Shown here one piece after another: positions 1-7,950 of a stretch of 23,922 bases of DNA. Positions within the stretch are counted from its first letter, which is position 1; the number at the start of each line of letters is the position of its first letter. Both the position numbers and the translations under genes were made by a program. The DNA is from a virus. The stretch lies in the IMG/VR virus record IMGVR_UViG_3300010157_000250, positions 1 to 23,922 of that record; one strand, 5' to 3'. The notes beneath the pieces are model-generated. The model had not been told where the DNA came from. It searched no databases and worked only from the letters and a program-made list of their open reading frames with translations.

Positions 1-102
1 ACTAATTACTTCGTCTTGACCATCTAACCTAGTAAGTATACTGTTTAAAGTTTTGCTTACATAATCAAATTGGCTCATTCCTTTTATTTCATGCTGTTCC
101 AT
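1..102 (-). CDS. partial gene cut by the window edge
   Basis: The first 34 codons of a minus-strand gene starting at ATG 102, three bases after the holin-like stop. The visible peptide MEQHEIKGMSQFDYVSKTLN then continues to about LDGQDEVIS with no stop before the edge. It looks soluble and helical with no recognisable motif. An earlier ATG at 106 runs into a stop after four codons. Function cannot be told from this fragment. Confidence 0.6.
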   Translation of the reverse strand, partial: MEQHEIKGMSQFDYVSKTLNSILTRLDGQDEVIS

Positions 103-105
103 ACA

Positions 106-339
106 TTATTTCACTTCTTTGCCACCAATAGTTCCGTCAGAATTAGTGATAAAATTCTTACCTAAATAAGCCACCAATGAAGAAAGCGCAAGCAATCCTA
201 TGCTTTTCCATTCAGCACCCGTAGGTACATGACCGCTTGATAAAGAAGTTCCAAGTGTGCCTAGCACCGCAGTTACTACACTTACCAATGCGCCTTTGGC
301 AAAATCCTGCCATCCAAGTTTAAATAATCCTGTATTCAT
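106..339 (-). CDS. holin-like small membrane protein
   Basis: A 77-residue protein with two membrane segments, about 13-35 (FAKGALVSVVTAVLGTLGTS) and 44-64 (WKSIGLLALSSLVAYLGKNF), separated by a short loop with SSGHVPTGAE. The C-terminus is hydrophilic with lysines. Size and two-segment topology match phage holins, which open the inner membrane for the lysin at the end of infection. It follows the fibre region, where lysis genes are common, and an endolysin could lie beyond the window edge. No lysis enzyme is seen here, so the role is inferred. Confidence 0.65.
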   Translation of the reverse strand: MNTGLFKLGWQDFAKGALVSVVTAVLGTLGTSLSSGHVPTGAEWKSIGLLALSSLVAYLGKNFITNSDGTIGGKEVK

Positions 340-344
340 TTTTT

Positions 345-641
345 TTAAATTATAGTTACTAAATATCCTCCAAGTTCGAGTTCCTTTTTTACTAAATTGT
401 GCGCTACTGATACGCTGCCTTCCTTGCCTGCCGGTATATCAAATTTACCAAAGTGCATAAGGTCAGGTATGTTTAATGCCGTCATATCTGTCAATGACTG
501 ATACGGATAGCCTGACACTTCAATAACGGTATTCTCTTTGTTGATACCAATTTCAAGCAAGACGGTAATTTCTGATAAGTTTGCCGTGCTGCCTTCAATC
601 TGAATAGATTGTGTTCCTGATGGTTTTACTAATAGTGCCAT
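345..641 (-). CDS. hypothetical protein after the fibre
   Basis: A 98-residue protein. I use the ATG at 641 (MALLVKPSG), ten bases after the fibre stop; the longer frame reaches back into the fibre gene. It is a soluble beta-rich protein (QSIQIEGSTANLSEITVLLE), with a short helix (TDMTALNIPDLMHFG) and a hydrophobic C-terminus (GGYLVTII). I know no family. Its place between fibre and holin suggests a fibre-associated or accessory role. Tight spacing (5 nt to the next gene) supports it. Confidence 0.7.
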   Translation of the reverse strand: MALLVKPSGTQSIQIEGSTANLSEITVLLEIGINKENTVIEVSGYPYQSLTDMTALNIPDLMHFGKFDIPAGKEGSVSVAHNLVKKELELGGYLVTII

Positions 642-651
642 GATTTTATTT

Positions 652-2814
652 TTAATATGCGAATGCCCAACCGCCTGATTTGTAAACGTACACACCCTCT
701 ACAACGTCCGTTTGATAAACATGAAGCCCAACTGCAGGAGAACTAATAGCAAGCCTTTGTGTTGATGTCATACGTGGGAAAGGGTTACTACCTTGTGTTG
801 TACTGTTTACATCTAACTTAGAAGATGCGTTAGGTGTTGAGGTTCCAATACCCACATTACATGAAGAGCCAAGTATAACGGAGTTGCTTTGACTTACCAC
901 TACGTTCGCACCTATACCCGTTGCATTGGCGATGCCCGTTGCTGCGCTCACATCACCAAAAGCCCCTACAATCGTAATATCTCTGCCTGTGGTGTTGGTA
1001 GAACAGGCATTCCTTCCAATAAAAACATTCTCGTATCCTGTGGTATTATTTTGACCGGCCGACCTGCCTATCATGGCATTGTCATCACCGGTTGAGCTAT
1101 ATCCTGAGCGATAGCCCACATACACCGCATTAGATGTTGTACCTCCCGAAGCGTTGGATACGCATTCCGCACCTATTAAAGTGGTCTGTGCGCCCGTTGT
1201 TATATTAATTCCTGAACTTGTACCGATGGCAATATTGTTACTACCCGTTGTTACTGATGATAGCGCATTGTATCCGATAGCACTATTATTACTCCCTGTA
1301 TTTGTTGTTACCACACCCGCACCTGCCGAGCGACCTATATACATATTAGAGGATCCTAAAGAATAGTTGCCCGCCCTGTATCCAATGAAACATGAATTAT
1401 CAGCTGCGCTATTATATCCCGCCTCTGCCCCAATGAATACATTTTGAGCCTTAGTTGCTATACTTGCATTTGCTTGCGCAGCAAAAGCACCTATATAGGT
1501 GTTATTTCCTGCTGTGGTATTTTGATACCCCGCACCCCATCCAATCATTACATTTTCATCGCCTGACGTTGTGCTATATCCTGCATTTCGACCTACATAA
1601 GTTCCTAGCGTACTGTTAGTGTTAATTGCTTGCCCTGCATTATATCCCCATGTGGTATTGCCCAATCCTTGTGAGTGCAAAGAAAATAATGTGCCGGCAT
1701 AATATTCATCACCGTTACCCCGGAATGAATAAAGGTCGGCATTGTCAGCACTGTTTCTCATGGTTAGCCCTATTGAACTACTTAATGCACCGGGCATTTT
1801 TACCGTTACCGTTCCCGTTGGGCTTGATGTTCCACCTACGCTTAATCTTGTGTTGCTGTTATCCCATATTAAGTTAGCCGAACCCGCAAATGCACTTGAT
1901 GAGTTGTATTGAATTTGTGTAGTTGAACCGCCCGGTGTTCCACCACCGCCACCCGAAGTATTCAGCGTGTCATTTGAAAATGAAAGCCCTGTACCTAGTT
2001 TTATTTCCTGCGCTACGCCGGTAGTGCCGCTATATCTTCCTAAAATTCTAGTACCTGATATCGAGGTGCTCAAAGTCTTTGTTGTTCCGGTATAAGTCAA
2101 AGGGGACGTAGCAGTAAGAGAAGTACTATCTAATTTCCGGTTAAAGGTGTTCCAGTCCGAGGTGCTTATATACCCGGGTTGAGAAGATGTTGCCACCTGA
2201 ATAGAAAAAGCCCCGGTTCCGCTATTATATGAAAGTGGGGACGAAGCGGATAAGGACGAAAGCCCAATTCCGCCAAGTCCTGATAATGTGTAAGTAGGAA
2301 TATTAAGGTTTGGCTTTGAGTATGTGGCCGATCCGCTCGACCCTGTTGTGGTTAGGTGAATTGAATCTACTTTAGCGTCGAACCTTATCCAGTCTGCGGA
2401 AGTTAAAGCCCCTCTTTTGCTTCCCCCGGCATCAGGGATATTGAAAGTATGAGTAGTCCCGCTTGATGAGATATTGAAGTTTGTTCCTGAATTGCCCGTT
2501 GCAAAGGTCTGTGTTGAACCGGTCAGCCCGTTTAGCGAAGTAATACCCGCACCGGGAATCTTCCATGTGCTATCTACGGGGTGAAAAACGTACAGTCTTA
2601 GATTGCAGCTATCCCAATACATTGCTGCCATCTTTGTTTTACCTGCGTGCCTTAATGAAGCAACGCCCGAAGGTGTGCCGCATCCCGTAGGAATAAACAA
2701 AGCACTATCAAATGAAGCCCATTGATTATCGTACCGGCCACTTATCTTAGTCCACGATTGTCCAAAAGAACTAAGTGTGAAAAGTAAAAGTAATATTGAA
2801 AGGTATTTTTTCAT
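652..2814 (-). CDS. large fibre/adhesin with Sec signal peptide and YadA-head-like repeats
   Basis: A 720-residue protein. It begins with a Sec signal peptide (MKK, core LSILLLLFTLS, SFGQ with cleavage near residue 19). Residues 90-300 contain two versions of a fibre module ending in a DW...F..K motif (about 141-148 and 220-227), then a Gly-rich linker near 287-297. About 16 repeats with a (V/I)G core follow from 385 to 655 (for example YVGRNAGYSTTSGDENVMIG), with a mostly 19-28-residue period, as in the left-handed beta-roll head of trimeric autotransporters. The C-terminus has GIGTSTP, a KLDV motif and a GVYVYKSGGW tip seen in Bacteroidota surface and fibre proteins. It is probably the main receptor-binding fibre, though the signal peptide is unexplained. 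Confidence 0.85.
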   Translation of the reverse strand: MKKYLSILLLLFTLSSFGQSWTKISGRYDNQWASFDSALFIPTGCGTPSGVASLRHAGKTKMAAMYWDSCNLRLYVFHPVDSTWKIPGAGITSLNGLTGSTQTFATGNSGTNFNISSSGTTHTFNIPDAGGSKRGALTSADWIRFDAKVDSIHLTTTGSSGSATYSKPNLNIPTYTLSGLGGIGLSSLSASSPLSYNSGTGAFSIQVATSSQPGYISTSDWNTFNRKLDSTSLTATSPLTYTGTTKTLSTSISGTRILGRYSGTTGVAQEIKLGTGLSFSNDTLNTSGGGGGTPGGSTTQIQYNSSSAFAGSANLIWDNSNTRLSVGGTSSPTGTVTVKMPGALSSSIGLTMRNSADNADLYSFRGNGDEYYAGTLFSLHSQGLGNTTWGYNAGQAINTNSTLGTYVGRNAGYSTTSGDENVMIGWGAGYQNTTAGNNTYIGAFAAQANASIATKAQNVFIGAEAGYNSAADNSCFIGYRAGNYSLGSSNMYIGRSAGAGVVTTNTGSNNSAIGYNALSSVTTGSNNIAIGTSSGINITTGAQTTLIGAECVSNASGGTTSNAVYVGYRSGYSSTGDDNAMIGRSAGQNNTTGYENVFIGRNACSTNTTGRDITIVGAFGDVSAATGIANATGIGANVVVSQSNSVILGSSCNVGIGTSTPNASSKLDVNSTTQGSNPFPRMTSTQRLAISSPAVGLHVYQTDVVEGVYVYKSGGWAFAY

Positions 2815-3107
2815 TAGTAGGTTACGGTGATTTTGTATAGGATGAATAAGGTCTGACCTGCGTCCGCTGTTGTTCCGATTAAGGTCAATAGACCTGACGA
2901 TGCGTTAAATGAATACTCGGAAGATAAAAGACACTTAATTTCTTTCTCTATCTGAATAATCTCCTTACCAATAAGAGCAGGAAGGCTTATAGATGTTTCG
3001 CCATCCGCTCCTGCGGTGTACTGATATTCTAAAACATCTTTATATTGCCCCACTTCTCTCTTTTTTGATCGGGTTGCAAATTTTCGGCTTGAAAGTATTG
3101 TTATCAT
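2814..3107 (-). CDS. hypothetical protein before the large fibre
   Basis: A 97-residue protein that I do not recognise. The N-terminal 20 residues are basic (SRKFATRSKKRE), and the rest is beta-rich with a GADGETSISLPALIGKEIIQ segment and strands ending in TLFILYKITVTY. The C-terminal pattern resembles small fibre-tip or fibre-adaptor domains. It ends in a TAATG overlap with the large fibre, which suggests it is translated with it and may attach or fold it. No membrane segment is clear. Confidence 0.65.
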   Translation of the reverse strand: MITILSSRKFATRSKKREVGQYKDVLEYQYTAGADGETSISLPALIGKEIIQIEKEIKCLLSSEYSFNASSGLLTLIGTTADAGQTLFILYKITVTY

Positions 3108-3313
3108 TTGGTCGCATATTTCACTTTATAGTTTTTCGTTTGAAGATTTTTGACAAGCGTTTCATCAAAAGTAAAAACAGTGCCAGCATTAATAGTGTCA
3201 TTTACTCCGTTTATTCCGTTATCCGTCATCAACTTCACAAGCAAATTTAGCGTTTGATAAGTATTTAAACAAACATCATATATTGTCGCTCCGTCAGGTG
3301 CTATAAAAGTCAT
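3104..3313 (-). CDS. tail protein X-like small protein
   Basis: A 69-residue protein resembling phage tail protein X, a LysM-type peptide involved in the hub or in peptidoglycan contact. Visible features are TIYDVCLNTYQTLNLLVKLM, the DNGINGVNDTI segment, and the F-rich TVFTFDETLVKN. In P2 gpX is at the start of the tail operon, so its place here after gp25 is unusual. It overlaps its neighbours by 4 nt each. Short length keeps the call moderate. Confidence 0.6.
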   Translation of the reverse strand: MTFIAPDGATIYDVCLNTYQTLNLLVKLMTDNGINGVNDTINAGTVFTFDETLVKNLQTKNYKVKYATK

Positions 3314-3609
3314 AAGTTAGTCGCTTTAATAGTTACTGTATAAGTGCCATTTATCGCTGCATTTACAATAGGATTGACTCTGTACCCATCGCTTTGCAAT
3401 TGCAGCTTTGCCGTACGTTGTATATCCTGCTCTTCGCCCGTACTGTTCTCATACGAAACAATATCCACCCCATCATTAGGGTATTCCTTCCAATATCCGG
3501 GCGTTGCGTTTATGGTGTCCTCGATGTGCTGCATATCACTTTCCCCTACAACAAAATCGCTGTCTTTAATAAGTAGGTCATCGCCATCAAGTAATAAATC
3601 TACTCTCAT
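3310..3609 (-). CDS. gp25/gpW-like baseplate wedge protein
   Basis: A 99-residue protein resembling the gp25-like lysozyme-related baseplate family (P2 gpW, Mu gp46). Recognisable parts are the DLLIKDSDFVVGESDMQHIE start, the conserved TPGYWKEYPNDGVDIVSYEN core, and the RTAKLQLQSDGYRV helix leading to the C-terminal strand. It is a wedge component with no enzyme activity expected. In Mu and P2 the next gene is J; here the J gene lies elsewhere and a gpX-like gene follows. ATGA overlaps join it to both neighbours. Confidence 0.85.
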   Translation of the reverse strand: MRVDLLLDGDDLLIKDSDFVVGESDMQHIEDTINATPGYWKEYPNDGVDIVSYENSTGEEQDIQRTAKLQLQSDGYRVNPIVNAAINGTYTVTIKATNL

Positions 3610-4124
3610 CCTTGCGTTATTTTAGTATTCTCAATATCGCTTGCTTGCGTATCAGTCAATCTTTGCCCCGCCCATGATGCCGAAGCTGCTTTAAGTGCTG
3701 CGCCTCCGTCATTAGGTACGGGTGTCCATCCTGTAAATGCTGTTTTGATTGAATTGATATCGTCCTCAATTTTATTAAGCCTATCCACCAACTTATCTAA
3801 AACTACAAGCCCTTTCAAATCACCACCTCTCATTACAATCTCGTCCACCTCGCTATACTGAATAACTGTAAATTCAACAAATGTTGAACCGATAACGGTT
3901 ACCTGACTGCCTACCGTTGGGACAACTAAAAACCCGTCATCTACAACCGTCATCAAGTGAACGTTGGTAATCTCAAAACTTTCCTTTCCGGTGAGCGCCC
4001 CTACTACACAAGTTCTAGTGTTCTTATCAACTGACTTTACTTCGCCCTTTATCAAGCGCACATCATCCTTACCAAGCGTACCTGATATTCTTTGAACGGC
4101 ATCCTGTATTTTCCTTGCGCTCAT
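3606..4124 (-). CDS. baseplate spike protein (gpV / gp45-like)
   Basis: A 172-residue protein. Residues about 22-95 form an OB-fold-like set of strands (LIKGEVKSVDKNTRTCVVGA through VVPTVGSQVTVIGS), as in P2 gpV and Mu gp45, which form the membrane-piercing needle. The following VMRGGDLKGLVVLDKLVDRL contains a short beta turn and then a coiled coil (DRLNKIEDDINSIK). The long HxH iron-binding tip of some spikes is not visible, so this is a small or partial needle, or a tip may be supplied elsewhere. It overlaps both neighbours by 4 nt. Confidence 0.75.
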   Translation of the reverse strand: MSARKIQDAVQRISGTLGKDDVRLIKGEVKSVDKNTRTCVVGALTGKESFEITNVHLMTVVDDGFLVVPTVGSQVTVIGSTFVEFTVIQYSEVDEIVMRGGDLKGLVVLDKLVDRLNKIEDDINSIKTAFTGWTPVPNDGGAALKAASASWAGQRLTDTQASDIENTKITQG

Positions 4125-5323
4125 AATAGTTTCATGTGTAGTGATATGGTCTGCCTTAATCCCCCTACTCCCCCTTCGTAATCAACTTTCTTTACCCGGT
4201 ACTTTCCATTCCTTTCAGGTAAAATATTATCCACCAACTCCACACTATCGCCTTGTTTTACGTAAGGTAACCCAAAAGTAGTGAAACTTCCCGTCAATCC
4301 GTCATAATAAAGTAGCCTTAATTTCTTTTCTGCCAACTTCCCCAACTCGGATATGTTTTGCGCACCCGGGAAAAACATTTTTGTTCTTTGACCTTCTGTA
4401 TTTTCAGGAACGCTATCACCTGACTTAATTTCTTTGAATGTGGCTACGTTATTTTTCAGCGTAACCAACACTTGAAGCTGCGTTTTTTTGGTTTTATTTT
4501 GGCCATCTTTGGTCTGCTTGCCGGTATCCTCTACGATAGTATTAGTAGCCAAAGCGCTCAACACTAAATCATCTTTGCGCTGATATTCTAATTCATCCTC
4601 AATGATGTTTTTTTGAAAAGTGAACTTATGATTTGCAGCTTCGTTGGCCAAGTAAACCTCTAAGCCTATTCGCAATTCATTGCCTTTAAAATAAGCCTCT
4701 AACCCGTAATCTTTTCGAAACCTAGCAAGTATCTGCATGACCGTTTCCCCCTGTGTGAGAAACTGCCCCACCGTTGTTTTAGTAAGTGCGTTCACCGTTA
4801 ATTTACTTACCGCATCCTTATACTGTGGCGGGCATACTTTTGAATCTATGACCTCCCTTAATAAATCTTCAACTGTTGTTGTGGATGGAAAACATTTGGT
4901 AGGAGCCGGTATCTGTTTTAGCAGCCACATATTATCTTCCATCTCTAATTCAATAGGCGTACCACTTCCTACATTTGAAATGTAACCTGTAAAAATCTTA
5001 TTGCTTTGCAACCTTTCGTTGCCGTTCCCATCCCTATATTTATACCCGGTAATTATATCCACTTTATCCCCTTTAAGGAATAAAGGGTCGGAATCAAATC
5101 CCCCAATATTTACGTTTACCCCTTTTAGATTATCATGGATTCCGTATTCCCCTGCGTATCTTAATGCTTTAGGTAATGTAATTTTTGCGTTATTCGTGAA
5201 ATCTTCCCAACTATCCTCAGCTTCAATCTTATGGCAAAAGTTTATATTAAACCGCCTATTATGCTTGGGGTTGGCTACGCTTGGAAGCTGTGTAAACTGT
5301 AATTGACTATATACGTCAAGCAT
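4121..5323 (-). CDS. baseplate hub protein (gpD / gp27-like)
   Basis: A 400-residue protein with the layout of hub proteins. An N-terminal beta domain (DSWEDFTNNAKITLPKALRY) is followed by GDKVDIITGYKYRDGNG and FTGYISNVGSGTPIELEMED, then TVEDLLREVI and a middle domain with FLTQGETVMQILARFRKDYG. The C-terminal YVKQGDSVELVDNILPERNG then VKKVDYEGGVGGLRQTISL is typical of gpD-type hubs. The trimer forms a ring on which the spike sits. The spike gene follows with an ATGA overlap. Assignment rests on the domain pattern and order. Confidence 0.78.
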   Translation of the reverse strand: MLDVYSQLQFTQLPSVANPKHNRRFNINFCHKIEAEDSWEDFTNNAKITLPKALRYAGEYGIHDNLKGVNVNIGGFDSDPLFLKGDKVDIITGYKYRDGNGNERLQSNKIFTGYISNVGSGTPIELEMEDNMWLLKQIPAPTKCFPSTTTVEDLLREVIDSKVCPPQYKDAVSKLTVNALTKTTVGQFLTQGETVMQILARFRKDYGLEAYFKGNELRIGLEVYLANEAANHKFTFQKNIIEDELEYQRKDDLVLSALATNTIVEDTGKQTKDGQNKTKKTQLQVLVTLKNNVATFKEIKSGDSVPENTEGQRTKMFFPGAQNISELGKLAEKKLRLLYYDGLTGSFTTFGLPYVKQGDSVELVDNILPERNGKYRVKKVDYEGGVGGLRQTISLHMKLL

Positions 5324-5795
5324 TGATAAAGTCTATTTCTGTTGGGGTGTCCGAAATACAATTTAAAGTAAATGCCTGTTGGGATATGCGCCCCGCCTCT
5401 TGTGGAAGTGATGCGCTCTCAATAACTAGATTATATATCCCCATCGAATTAGAATTAAGGAACTCGCACACTACGGGGATAGGCACTCTTGCCTGAATCA
5501 TGTTGTTTAGCTTCGTCACATCTTCGGAAGGGTATTCGCCATTGCTACCTGTGATGACACCGTTAATTGATACCTGAGCATCATCTTGACCTATATACTC
5601 TTTAATGGATCCGTCCGAACCTTGAATCTGCGTTTTAATAATAATCTTTGGAATCGTAACGCTGATAAGTACGGTTATATAGGTCTGTTTTTCGGTGTTA
5701 TACACTTTCCCATCAGGCGCAGTATATGTAACTGCCTTGAACGTAATATCCGCATATACCGGTGTTCCGATTGGTGATTTATACAGTTCCTTCAT
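5316..5795 (-). CDS. baseplate / tail adaptor protein (DUF6046-like)
   Basis: A 159-residue beta-rich protein right after the tape measure, the place of Mu gpN or small hub adaptors. It has repeated strands (YITVLISVTIPKIIIKTQI), a segment EYIGQDDAQVSINGVITG and PIPVVCEFLNSNSMGIYNLV. The pattern resembles the DUF6046 proteins of Bacteroidota phages, but I recall this only as a pattern. It probably joins the tube end to the hub. It overlaps the next gene by 8 nt. Confidence 0.55.
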   Translation of the reverse strand: MKELYKSPIGTPVYADITFKAVTYTAPDGKVYNTEKQTYITVLISVTIPKIIIKTQIQGSDGSIKEYIGQDDAQVSINGVITGSNGEYPSEDVTKLNNMIQARVPIPVVCEFLNSNSMGIYNLVIESASLPQEAGRISQQAFTLNCISDTPTEIDFINA

Positions 5796-7405
5796 TAGTG
5801 TCCAATTAAGATTTGAGAATCATTGACCGCCTCTGCTAACATATTACTAATCATGTTTTTCACCTGAGCTGTTCCTTCCTTTAAATTCGTGGTTTGGATG
5901 GTGATTTCTTTACCCAAATTCTCGATGGTAATATTTATAGTGGTGGCTTTTGTTCCCGTTGCCTTGCTTCCCGTTGCCATAGGTGCTATGTCCTTACCCA
6001 ATCCATCCACCGCAGGAACCTTCGCCCCGCCTTCGCCAAGCAATCCATCAAGCCAGCTTTTTTCTTGCTTGCCCTCCTCTTTATTGACCGTTACTGTTGT
6101 ATCTGTTCCCGCTAATTTACTAAGCCAATCGCCTGCCTCTTTTAATCCTGCAATCATAGGCTGTATAACATTCTCATACGTCCATTGGAAAGCTTGTGTA
6201 AGCAAATTCCAAGCATCTTTTATCACAGCCGTAATTCCAACGAAGTCAGATACTTTCTTGATGATGTGAAGCCACCACCCATAAAATTGAACTGCATAAC
6301 TTATGGCCGTGATAATAGCATCAGATATAAAAAACATTGTTTCCACCAAATAACCTACGACTTTTCCGAGTATGGAGAATATGTTTATACCGCTTCCCCC
6401 GAAACTTTTTAAAGTGTCAAATACCCTTTTCACCGCCGCATAAACAGTGTGGAAGTGAGCAAAGATAACCTGCGCAATAGGAGAGATAAAGGCCAAAACA
6501 GCACCAACCGCCTTTTGCATATACACAAGCGCAACAGGTAGCTTTTCTTTTAGCAATTCCTCTACCCTTTCAAAGGTGATGCCGTAATTTTTACTTAGGA
6601 ATGTTTCGACAGCCTTCGCCCCGAACACTTGCATACTTACTACGCCTTCGCCGATAACCTCCTTAATATTTTGGAACCTGTGCTGCATTACTATGAGCGC
6701 ACCTGTTCCTGCCTCTGCTGCTGCCTTAGCTGAACCGCCAAACTCTGTTTGCAATTCCTTTAAGATAATAGCTTGCGCCTCGGCTAGGTGGCCGGTTTCC
6801 TGCAGCCTTTTGATTACTACCTTTTGATCATCGCTAAACGATACCCCTACACGCCTAAGCGCATTCATACCTTGTATTGGGTCATTCAAAGCCTTGCCAA
6901 TCTGAACCGTTGCCCCTTGCAAATCGCCTCCCATCTTAGTAGCTAAATCCGTGATGGCAGGAATAGCATCCATATAAACCTTGTCTTTAATAGATGTGAA
7001 CGTACCTAGTACGGATTGCGCCCGGGTGATATCATCATCGTCAAATAAAGTAGTTCGCATCAATGCTGCCGACTGAGCATCTAATGCCTCCCTGTTTAGG
7101 TTGGCTATGTTTTTAGTAGCCGACATGGTGGCGTTTAACTGTGCGCTTGCCTGTGCCGATTCGTTGTATGCTTCTTTGGATGAGGATAAAAATTCACTTA
7201 ACAGATGTACCCCTTCGGCAACTGCTGCCAACTCCATGAAGCCCGTAACCATTTCTTTTATGCCGCCACTTGCCGCCTCTCCCGCATGATTATTCACTCC
7301 CTTCAATTTGTCATCTAACCCTTGTACGTGCTTATGAACATCGGCCAATTTGCCCGACATTTCATCCTTTAATAGTAGTACATATTCTAGGGTCTTATCG
7401 TCCAT
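5795..7405 (-). CDS. tail tape measure protein
   Basis: A 536-residue protein. The N-terminal half is Ala/Lys/Glu-rich helix (LKDEMSGKLADVHKHVQGLD), followed by a TP901-like tape measure core (MGGDLQGATVQIGKALNDPI, then GMNALRRVGVSFSDDQKVV, QAIILKELQTEFGG). The centre has hydrophobic segments (LVYMQKAVGAVLAFISPIAQ, LVETMFFISDAIITAIS) as in proteins that form a channel during ejection. Length sets tail length; with the usual 0.15 nm per residue this predicts a tail of about 80 nm. It follows the chaperone with a TAATG overlap and ends the same way into the next gene. Confidence 0.92.
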   Translation of the reverse strand: MDDKTLEYVLLLKDEMSGKLADVHKHVQGLDDKLKGVNNHAGEAASGGIKEMVTGFMELAAVAEGVHLLSEFLSSSKEAYNESAQASAQLNATMSATKNIANLNREALDAQSAALMRTTLFDDDDITRAQSVLGTFTSIKDKVYMDAIPAITDLATKMGGDLQGATVQIGKALNDPIQGMNALRRVGVSFSDDQKVVIKRLQETGHLAEAQAIILKELQTEFGGSAKAAAEAGTGALIVMQHRFQNIKEVIGEGVVSMQVFGAKAVETFLSKNYGITFERVEELLKEKLPVALVYMQKAVGAVLAFISPIAQVIFAHFHTVYAAVKRVFDTLKSFGGSGINIFSILGKVVGYLVETMFFISDAIITAISYAVQFYGWWLHIIKKVSDFVGITAVIKDAWNLLTQAFQWTYENVIQPMIAGLKEAGDWLSKLAGTDTTVTVNKEEGKQEKSWLDGLLGEGGAKVPAVDGLGKDIAPMATGSKATGTKATTINITIENLGKEITIQTTNLKEGTAQVKNMISNMLAEAVNDSQILIGH

Positions 7406-7949
7406 TATTCAAACTTTACGTTACTCGCTACACTTAAATAAAACTTCACTTGCGCCCAAGCCTCATGCCATTCATCAGAATCCAATTCACTAGGGTTCAA
7501 ACGCAAAACGCACCTTATAAGTGCGTTCATACGTTTTATACTATCTACTGAATCAATTGAATCAATTTCAAATTCAGCTATTTTTTTTTAAACTCCGCAC
7601 TATACATTTCCAATAATGAAACACAAGCAACTGCCAATCCTAATCTGTAAGGCTCGCTTGCCGCATCGTTGCCACTCATTAACGGGTGTGAATCCTTTGC
7701 TAAGATATTCTGCTCGGCTAACTTATTACCGGCCATGATAGCCCCTTTACCGGTAATCTCATCCAAGAATACCAACTTACCTAAGTACGGAGGGTCTTTA
7801 ACGTAAGCAACAATCGGTTCGCCCGTTGTGTGATGTGGGGTAACAAAGTAATGCACTTTTCTTTTCTCCCTTTCCGTAAGTTCATCAGCTTTCGCTTGAA
7901 TAGCCGCTAATTGTTCTTCGGTAAAGGTGGTGTTTTCTGTTTGTTCCAT
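7405..7949 (-). CDS. tail assembly chaperone, -1 frameshift form (G-T type fusion, 181 residues)
   Basis: Slipping back one base on the A run at 7589-7581 takes the ribosome past the TAG into an open frame of 58 more residues, beginning IAEFEIDSIDSVDSIKRMN and ending VKFE. Its TAA (7407-7405) overlaps the tape measure ATG as TAATG. The extension fills exactly the otherwise empty 170 nt between the two genes and contains Trp-rich helices (DEWHEAWAQVKFYL). Such -1 shifts between the same two genes are conserved in many tailed phages. Open frame, slippery heptamer and fit to the gap are seen directly; efficiency is unknown. Confidence 0.85.
7578..7949 (-). CDS. tail assembly chaperone, short (zero-frame) form
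   Basis: A 123-residue protein between tube and tape measure. I use the ATG at 7949 (MEQTENTTF), one base after the tube stop; the longer frame starting inside the tube gene is less likely. The N-terminus is a charged helix (TEEQLAAIQAKADELTE), the middle is YVKDPPYLGKLVFLDEITG, and the end is a helix (GLAVACVSLLEMYSAEF) followed by three lysines encoded by AAA AAA AAA and a TAG stop. Like lambda gpG, it would coat the tape measure during assembly. The A9 run right before the stop is the slippery site for the longer product. Confidence 0.88.
   Translation of the reverse strand: MEQTENTTFTEEQLAAIQAKADELTEREKRKVHYFVTPHHTTGEPIVAYVKDPPYLGKLVFLDEITGKGAIMAGNKLAEQNILAKDSHPLMSGNDAASEPYRLGLAVACVSLLEMYSAEFKKK
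7581..7589 (-). promoter_or_regulatory. -1 programmed frameshift slippery site
   Basis: Nine consecutive A residues on the minus strand, read TTT AAA AAA AAA TAG in the zero frame. The last seven give the heptamer A_AAA_AAA in the correct phase for simultaneous slippage of two Lys-tRNAs. The zero-frame stop follows at once. A hairpin at 7507-7527 (AACGCAC / GTGCGTT) lies more than 50 nt downstream, probably too far to stimulate slippage. Confidence 0.85.
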
Positions 7950-7950
7950 T

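Noticed and set aside
860-1670. Repetitive stretch as a CRISPR array or noncoding satellite
   Set aside because: Units differ in sequence and length and keep one open frame; the repetition is protein-level.
7507-7527. Hairpin as the frameshift stimulator
   Set aside because: It starts more than 50 nt after the slippery site, much farther than the usual 5-9 nt.
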